Assembly (NCBI RefSeq): GCF_048771995.1
Contig: NC_133024.1
Coordinates: forward strand, 377,001 to 441,000
From: Taeniopygia guttata
Taxonomy: Eukaryota > Chordata > Aves > Passeriformes > Estrildidae
Length of the DNA: 64,000 nucleotides
Direction of reading: 5' to 3'
The notes beneath the pieces were generated by a model. It was not told the origin of the DNA. It was given only the letters and a program-made list of their open reading frames with translations, and did not search any database. Numbering within the stretch: position 1 is the first letter of the stretch; each line of letters begins with the position of its first letter. Positions 59,301-64,000 of the stretch are shown here, one piece after another. The position numbers and the translations under genes were made by a program.

Positions 59301-62300
59301 ATTGTCTGTAGAGTTACTCATATGATGTTATCTTGCTCTCAGGTGGAGAAACATGTATGTTTGGTCATAGTTTTGTTTAGTTTTTGAGGAAAGTTTTCAC
59401 TGAATCACAGAATATGCTGAGTTGGAAGGGACCCACAAGGATCAAGTCCAAATCCTGGCCCTGCACAGGACACCCCAAGAGTCACACCCTGTGCCTGAGA
59501 GCATTGTTCAAACACTTCCTGAACTCTGTCAGGCTTGGTGCTGTGACCACTTCCCTGGGGAGCCTGTTCCAGGGCCCAAACACCCTCTGGGGAAGAATCT
59601 TTTCCTGATATCCAACCTAACCCTCCCCTGACACAACTTCAGGCCATTCCTTGGGTCCTGTCACTGTCACCAGAGCAGAGATCAGTGCCTGCCCCTCCTC
59701 TCCCCCTCACAAGGACGCTGTAACCGCAATGGGGTCTGTCCTCAGTCTCCTCCAGGCTGAGCAGCCCAACAGCCGCTCCTCACATGGCTCCCCTCAAGGC
59801 CCTTCTCCATCCTCACTGCCCTTCTTGGGACGCTCTCTTACAGCTTTACACCCTTCTTCTGCTGTGACCTGAACTATACACAATACTCCAGGTGAGGCCA
59901 CCCCAGCTCAGAGCAGAGGGGACAATCCCCTCCCCTGCCCGGCTGTGATGCTGGGCCTGAAGCCCCAGGACAGGGTTGGCACTCCTGGCTCCAGGGCACT
60001 GCTGGCTCAGCTTCAACTTTCCATCGACCAGGACCCCCAGGTCCCTTTCCATGGTGTTGCTTTCCAGCATCTCATTCATTCCAGTATCTCATTCATCAGG
60101 ATTGCCCCATGCCAGGTGCAGAATCCTGCACTTCCCTTTGCTCAATTTCACACAGTTGGTGATGCCCATCTCTCTCATTTGTCGAGGTCTAGGACTCTGT
60201 ACAAGTCCTACTGAGGGAACTTCCGGGGGACAGGTGGAATATCCATCCAGCATTAACAGGGGAAACTCACAGGACTACTATAGAAGTCACAGCTGTGACT
60301 TGCAACAATCAAGGAAAAATTCTTTTTCAGAAGATAATTTTGAGACCCAAGAACACAGACTTCTCAGTCAATGTGAACTTCTTTTTGTTCCTTTACCACT
60401 GAAGACAGCTTTACAGAAAGAAAACATTACTGGCAAGACCTGAGAACTGCCAGCAAAAGTACTTTTAAGACACAGAACAGAACATATACAGGTGCTTATA
60501 CAATACCTCAGGGATGTCCATCATTCTCCTTAGTTTCTGATCTCTCCAGTTCCAATCCAAAATCATATATTTTGTGGCGTTTAAGCACAGGGCATCTAAA
60601 AAGGCAACATAAATTTCACTACCAAGATAACGTGGCACGTGCTTATCGAAATGATTTTGGCTTTTATATCTTTTGTTGTCTGTTTGCAAAAACTAATCTT
60701 TGAACACTTTTCCAACTGCTGGTTGGAAAACGAATGCATTCACACTACAAACTCCCTTGGCCACATAATCTCATGCCTTTTTGGAAGATAAACACAAAAG
60801 CAGAGGAACTCCTGTTGCCAGACTTGTCAAGAGCTTAACATCCTGCCAGAAAGTAATTCCTCAAGCTTCCTCTTGATGAAACCACAGGAGTTGAATTTCC
60901 ACAGCTGATGTCACTGGTAAGTTACAAGAACCCTAACCTGAAAATTGATGTTAACAGGAACAGACAGTGTTCACCAATTTACAGGACAGGGTGCTATGTG
61001 AACATGAGTCAGGTCAGTGGTGCTGCTGAAGAATTGCTTTATCCTTCAAATATATGGCGGTGAAAAAAAAAGGTCCTTTCTGAACTTGCTTTTCAGCCAT
61101 TCTCCTGTATTTTTTCCCTAGTCTTCTACATGATGCTCACCATTTTTTCCTATCAGTTTTGATTCCTCTCTGTTCTCTAAGTGACTTTGCACTGCAACAC
61201 TAAACTATCAAAAAAGAACTAGAGCTTGGGATAAAATTTAACACTTCCAGGGGTGGGGCATCCACAGATTCTCGGGGCAACCTGTTCCAGTGCCTCACGA
61301 CTCTCATGGCAATGTGCTGATGTGCTGGGAGCTAACATTTAATGTTGGTGGAAGCAACAAAATGATGTTACTCCTGCACTCTTTTGGAAGGAGCAGTAGA
61401 GTCCCAAACCACCGCCAGTCCCTGACCAAGCGACCACAGTTAGAGCAAGACAGTGTCTTGCATAAGAGGAATAGAAAGATTTGCCTTATCATCTTGTCAT
61501 TTTGTTGTTTCTTTTTCTTTGTGTACATACTGCATATTGAGTGAGTGAAAATACTCAACAATTGGGAAAAGATTTATAGAGAATAATCAATTTTACTACA
61601 GGCAAATGAGAAATACAATCAAATCAGCAAGCAGATCTTTCATACACCCCTCATAAAAGTTTACAGTAAGCTCACAGTAGCATATGATACAGTGACTTCT
61701 GCCACTATTTCTTTTTGATCCACTTGCAGTGTTTGGTTTCCTGGAGCTTTAAATCTCACATTATGGTTTTGCAATCACTTTCAAGTCAGCATAAATCAGT
61801 ATTCCTGCCAAAGAGGAAGTCCCCCACCTCTGCCTGCTCATTACCTGATTTTGTGTGCACACTGGTTTTGGTTTAATTGGGGTCATTTCACTGAGCTGCC
61901 AAACAGACTCTTGGGCTTGCACAGGGAGCAGGAAGAGGGATTAAGCACTGGCTGGCAGGTAAGAGGAAGCATTACTCTGCCTTTCTCTGCTAATACTGGC
62001 TTATGCCAGCCTCAAGTGATCATAGAACAAAGTACCAGAACCTTGACCTTGTTTTGACTGACATAGCACAAGTGAAGAAATAGAACCATACAGTTTAGTA
62101 CCCAAATCTACACGTTCATGTCAACCTAAAAAAAACAGTTGAAGTTTCACTTCTCATGAGACCAAATATAAAATACCTAGGGAGGAAACCCTCCTTGTTC
62201 TCCTACCTTGCTCCACTAGTGCCTTTACTCTCCCAGGAGTTCCAACCCCGATGTGGAACATGCCTTTCTCTAACATATTCATTTGCTCCTTTATCTAATT

Positions 62301-63180
62301 TGAAGAGAGAAAGAAAAATCAACAGTAAAACCATAATCGTTTTTAAAATTTCTTCTCAAGGAGTTGGAAATAAATGCAAGATCTCATTGTATTTCTTTCT
62401 AGAACACCATTAAGTAACAAACGATTTTGCCTTTCAAACTGTCAGACGATTATATCTGGAAGAAAGTTTAGGAAATATAACAAGCCAGCTGGGCATCACA
62501 CTTCTTTAGAAGTTCAATCTTTTTTAACTTTAAAAATCTGCTATTGCACCAAGTATTTTTGGAGGTGAGAATAGCAAGATTCCTTCAGCATTTAAACAAA
62601 TGCTCTGGAATCCTGAAAAACTTGAATTAACTCTGAAGTCCTTCAAGATGAAGATACTGGAAAAAGACACATTTGCGTGTCTGACAGCATTTATATCAAA
62701 TGCCAAGTGTCCACTCATTATTCCCAACACCTCCATAATTTGTTCTTTTTAACAGGTATGGATACTGGAGACCCAGGCATTCAATTTTCAGAATCCAAGT
62801 GTGGGTGCTGATAGAGTTGGCTTCCACACACTGCAAGTGTGAGTGTTCTGGCACTGAATGAGCACTTGATGGGAATGTGGAAGAGTGAAACTCAGCAGGT
62901 GCACAAGCATCTACATTCTGCACAGGGCTACACCAGAGCTCCTGGAGATGGTGCTTACTGAAATTCTTCACACTGCAGCAATGGATTACCAAAGCAAGCA
63001 CTACCTAAAGGAAGGAACTTCATATGAACACTGTATGAAAGGCCCTACTGCCAAAGGATTTAAAAAGAAAATTGTGTCACACTACTTAGCTGTTTATTTG
63101 CTCTATTAACATTCCCTACCTTTATGTGCTTTGCAAACAACTTGATGACTCTGCAATCTCCTTTAAAGGCTGTCATTGAC
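56304..63180 (-). CDS. CMSS1: CMSS1, 3' part (last four coding exons)
   Basis: CMSS1 (C3orf26) is the Cms1 family protein associated with the small ribosomal subunit processome in the nucleolus. Four in-phase exons (61, 88, 89, 84 bp) encode the C-terminal about 107 residues up to the TAG, matching the end of the 279-residue human protein almost residue for residue. Visible signatures are [17 protein letters not shown], which resembles helicase motif Ib (TPGR), [17 protein letters not shown] in the position of a degenerate DEAD box, and the terminal KLGLF. The 5' exons (N-terminal acidic/basic region and the segment ending ALELIR) must lie beyond the right edge. Confidence 0.93.
57602..57648. 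repeat. AATCT pentanucleotide microsatellite
   Basis: About nine perfect or near-perfect AATCT units lie in a row. It is pure enough to be length-polymorphic. Located in the last CMSS1 intron. Confidence 0.95.
59402..60205 (-). mobile_element. CR1 LINE, neoavian-type, in CMSS1 intron
   Basis: The + strand reads 'gaatcacagaatatgctgag' then 'ttggaagggacccacaagga', followed by 'cctggccctgcacaggac', 'cttggtgctgtgaccacttc', 'cctgatatccaacctaaccc', 'cccctgacacaacttcaggc' and 'ccatcgaccaggacccccag'. These are the blocks of a CR1 3' region in reverse complement, of the subfamily common in passerines and related birds. It is closer to consensus than the copy at 3030, so probably younger. No coding remnant is intact. 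Confidence 0.92.
60507..60595 (-). CDS. CMSS1: CMSS1 coding exon: [17 protein letters not shown]
   Basis: 89 bp, phase 1 in and phase 0 out. It encodes [17 protein letters not shown] (first residue shared with the upstream exon) then [13 protein letters not shown]. This is the most conserved part of the protein. The acceptor is CCTTTTTAG, the donor GTATTG. Confidence 0.96.
60596..62206 (-). other. CMSS1 intron with CR1 fragment
   Basis: A 1.6-kb intron with GTAGGA donor. It holds a short CR1 fragment near 61242-61310; nothing else is recognised. Confidence 0.75.
61242..61310 (-). mobile_element. Short CR1 fragment
   Basis: The + strand contains 'acttccaggggtggggcatc', 'cacagattctcggggcaacc' and 'tgttccagtgcctcacgact', the reverse complement of a conserved CR1 3' block. 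It is an isolated relic of about 70 bp with undefined ends. Confidence 0.8.
62207..62294 (-). CDS. CMSS1: CMSS1 coding exon: GVGTPGR motif
   Basis: 88 bp, phase 0 in and phase 1 out, encoding [18 protein letters not shown] then [11 protein letters not shown]. It aligns without gaps to the human exon. GVGTPGRI/V is a family signature resembling helicase motif Ib. The acceptor is TCTTCAAATTAG, the donor GTAGGA. Confidence 0.94.
62295..63119 (-). other. CMSS1 intron
   Basis: A 0.8-kb intron with GTAGGG donor. No element is recognised; open frames here have no family resemblance. Confidence 0.7.
63120..63180 (-). CDS. CMSS1: CMSS1 coding exon: [20 protein letters not shown]
   Basis: 61 bp, phase 2 in (completing an Arg codon) and phase 0 out. 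It encodes 20 residues matching human [20 protein letters not shown] except at three positions. The acceptor is unusual: a TTA/TTATT microsatellite ending in ATTAG immediately precedes the exon. The donor is GTAGGG. Confidence 0.93.
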
Positions 63181-64000
63181 CTAATAATAATAATAAAAAA
63201 ATGAACAATGAAATACAAGAAGCAGGGCTGGGCTTAAGACCACACATGAGGAAAGGAAAACCAACTGGCATTTCTCAATATGTTTGAGAGACACACAGTC
63301 CCCCAGTGAACTCTGGTTGTACTCTGAACATTGTGTACATTCTTGTTTGCTACTCATCAACAGAGACCAACAACTGGACAGACACAGTAGAAGATATCAG
63401 TAGGGGGCAATATTGCTTAGATAGCTTTTCAGATAATATTTAATATTATGGCCTGTGCTTTCACAGCTAGCCTAGTTCAAAACTGGTTAATCACCAAATC
63501 CTAATTAAAAAATAATTCAGTTACTGAGATAACTAAAGCATTAATGAGTATGAGTGTGTGTGCACTAAAGGAAGGATCTGTGTACGGACAAATCTACATT
63601 TCACAGTCTTTCTGCAGCATGGCTGTTGGGAAAACCTAGGCTGCCACTGTCTCTACTGCAGACATTATCCAAATTCCAATTAAACAAACTAATTTGTTAG
63701 AAACCTTAACTTGTTTTTCTGACACTCCATTTTGGCACACAGTAACAACTCTGCGTTCCATAGTCATCAAACAGGAGACAACATATTCCGTATTTGCTGA
63801 ACATAATTTAAAACTGCTTCTTGCAGGGCAACACATTTTTAATTTGCAAAGCTAAAGGTTTATCTACATCTAAACCATCTAAGTCTCAGATGCTAGTCTC
63901 TGCATGCATGACTGGCACTTATCTGCTTTATCTATTCTTATATCTGTATCATGGAATCAAACTTCCCAAATCTCCATCTCATTTTGTACTGACATAATCA
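63181..64000 (-). other. CMSS1 intron, continuing past the window edge
   Basis: No exon ending in the expected ALELIR segment was found, so the upstream exon lies beyond 64000. The (AAT)n stretch at 63183-63196 borders the exon. The remainder is AT-rich and featureless. Confidence 0.65.

Larger units (their letters stand above)
56388..60506 (-). other. CMSS1 terminal intron
   Basis: A 4.1-kb intron with GTATTG donor. It carries an AATCT pentanucleotide microsatellite (57602-57648) and a CR1 (about 59402-60205). No exon was recognised in it. Confidence 0.75.

Noticed and set aside
1-64000. CRISPR array, bacterial operon, tRNA or rRNA genes
   Set aside because: No regularly spaced repeats, cloverleaf sequences or rRNA blocks were seen; the window is vertebrate genomic DNA.
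63181-64000. Next CMSS1 exon upstream (segment ending ALELIR), or nested FILIP1L
   Set aside because: Searched for on the - and + strands to the window edge and not found; they presumably lie beyond 64000.

Overview
The window is vertebrate nuclear DNA, almost certainly from a bird and most likely a neoavian or passerine. Coding exons are short and separated by long AT-rich introns with GT..AG borders. The only clear interspersed repeats are CR1 LINEs of the avian type plus one LTR-like element. The exons translate to proteins I recognise from human chromosome 3q12. No prokaryotic features, CRISPR arrays, tRNA or rRNA genes were seen.

Three genes account for the coding content. (1) DCBLD2 (ESDN/CLCP1) runs on the + strand from a CpG-island promoter near 6.0-6.5 kb to a stop at 39991. 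I could place 15 coding exons, all in phase, giving 720 residues: signal peptide, CUB, LCCL, discoidin (F5/8 type C), one transmembrane helix and a cytoplasmic tail rich in YxxP motifs. (2) TMEM30C (CDC50C), a flippase beta-subunit, lies on the - strand between 54999 and 47049. Its seven coding exons give an intact 351-residue protein. (3) The 3' part of CMSS1, a ribosome-biogenesis factor, lies on the - strand from 63180 to 56304. Its last four coding exons are present, and the 5' exons must lie beyond the right edge. DCBLD2 and TMEM30C converge tail to tail; CMSS1 and TMEM30C are in tandem.

Layout: 1-5.9 kb is upstream intergenic DNA with an old CR1 and a cluster of inverted repeats. The CpG island and DCBLD2 exon 1 lie at 6.0-6.45 kb. 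Intron 1 is 11.8 kb and holds a perfect 17-bp-arm palindrome and an LTR-like element. DCBLD2 exons 2-15 run from 18.2 to 40.0 kb. A long DCBLD2 3'UTR, interrupted by an antisense CR1, probably ends near 43.6 kb. A gene-poor gap covers 43.6-47.0 kb. TMEM30C is at 47.0-55.0 kb and the CMSS1 exons at 56.3-63.2 kb, with a younger CR1, a CR1 fragment and a pentanucleotide microsatellite in CMSS1 introns.

The genes do not form a functional pathway; they share a conserved chromosomal neighbourhood. I did not find a clearly new biological system. The more notable observations are an intact TMEM30C (a pseudogene in humans), an uORF overlapping the DCBLD2 start codon, a changed DCBLD2 C-terminus, a CMSS1 splice acceptor built from a microsatellite, several near-perfect palindromes and three tandem CACGTG boxes in an intron. 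Exon calls rest on hand translation and remembered human homologues; no alignment was run.
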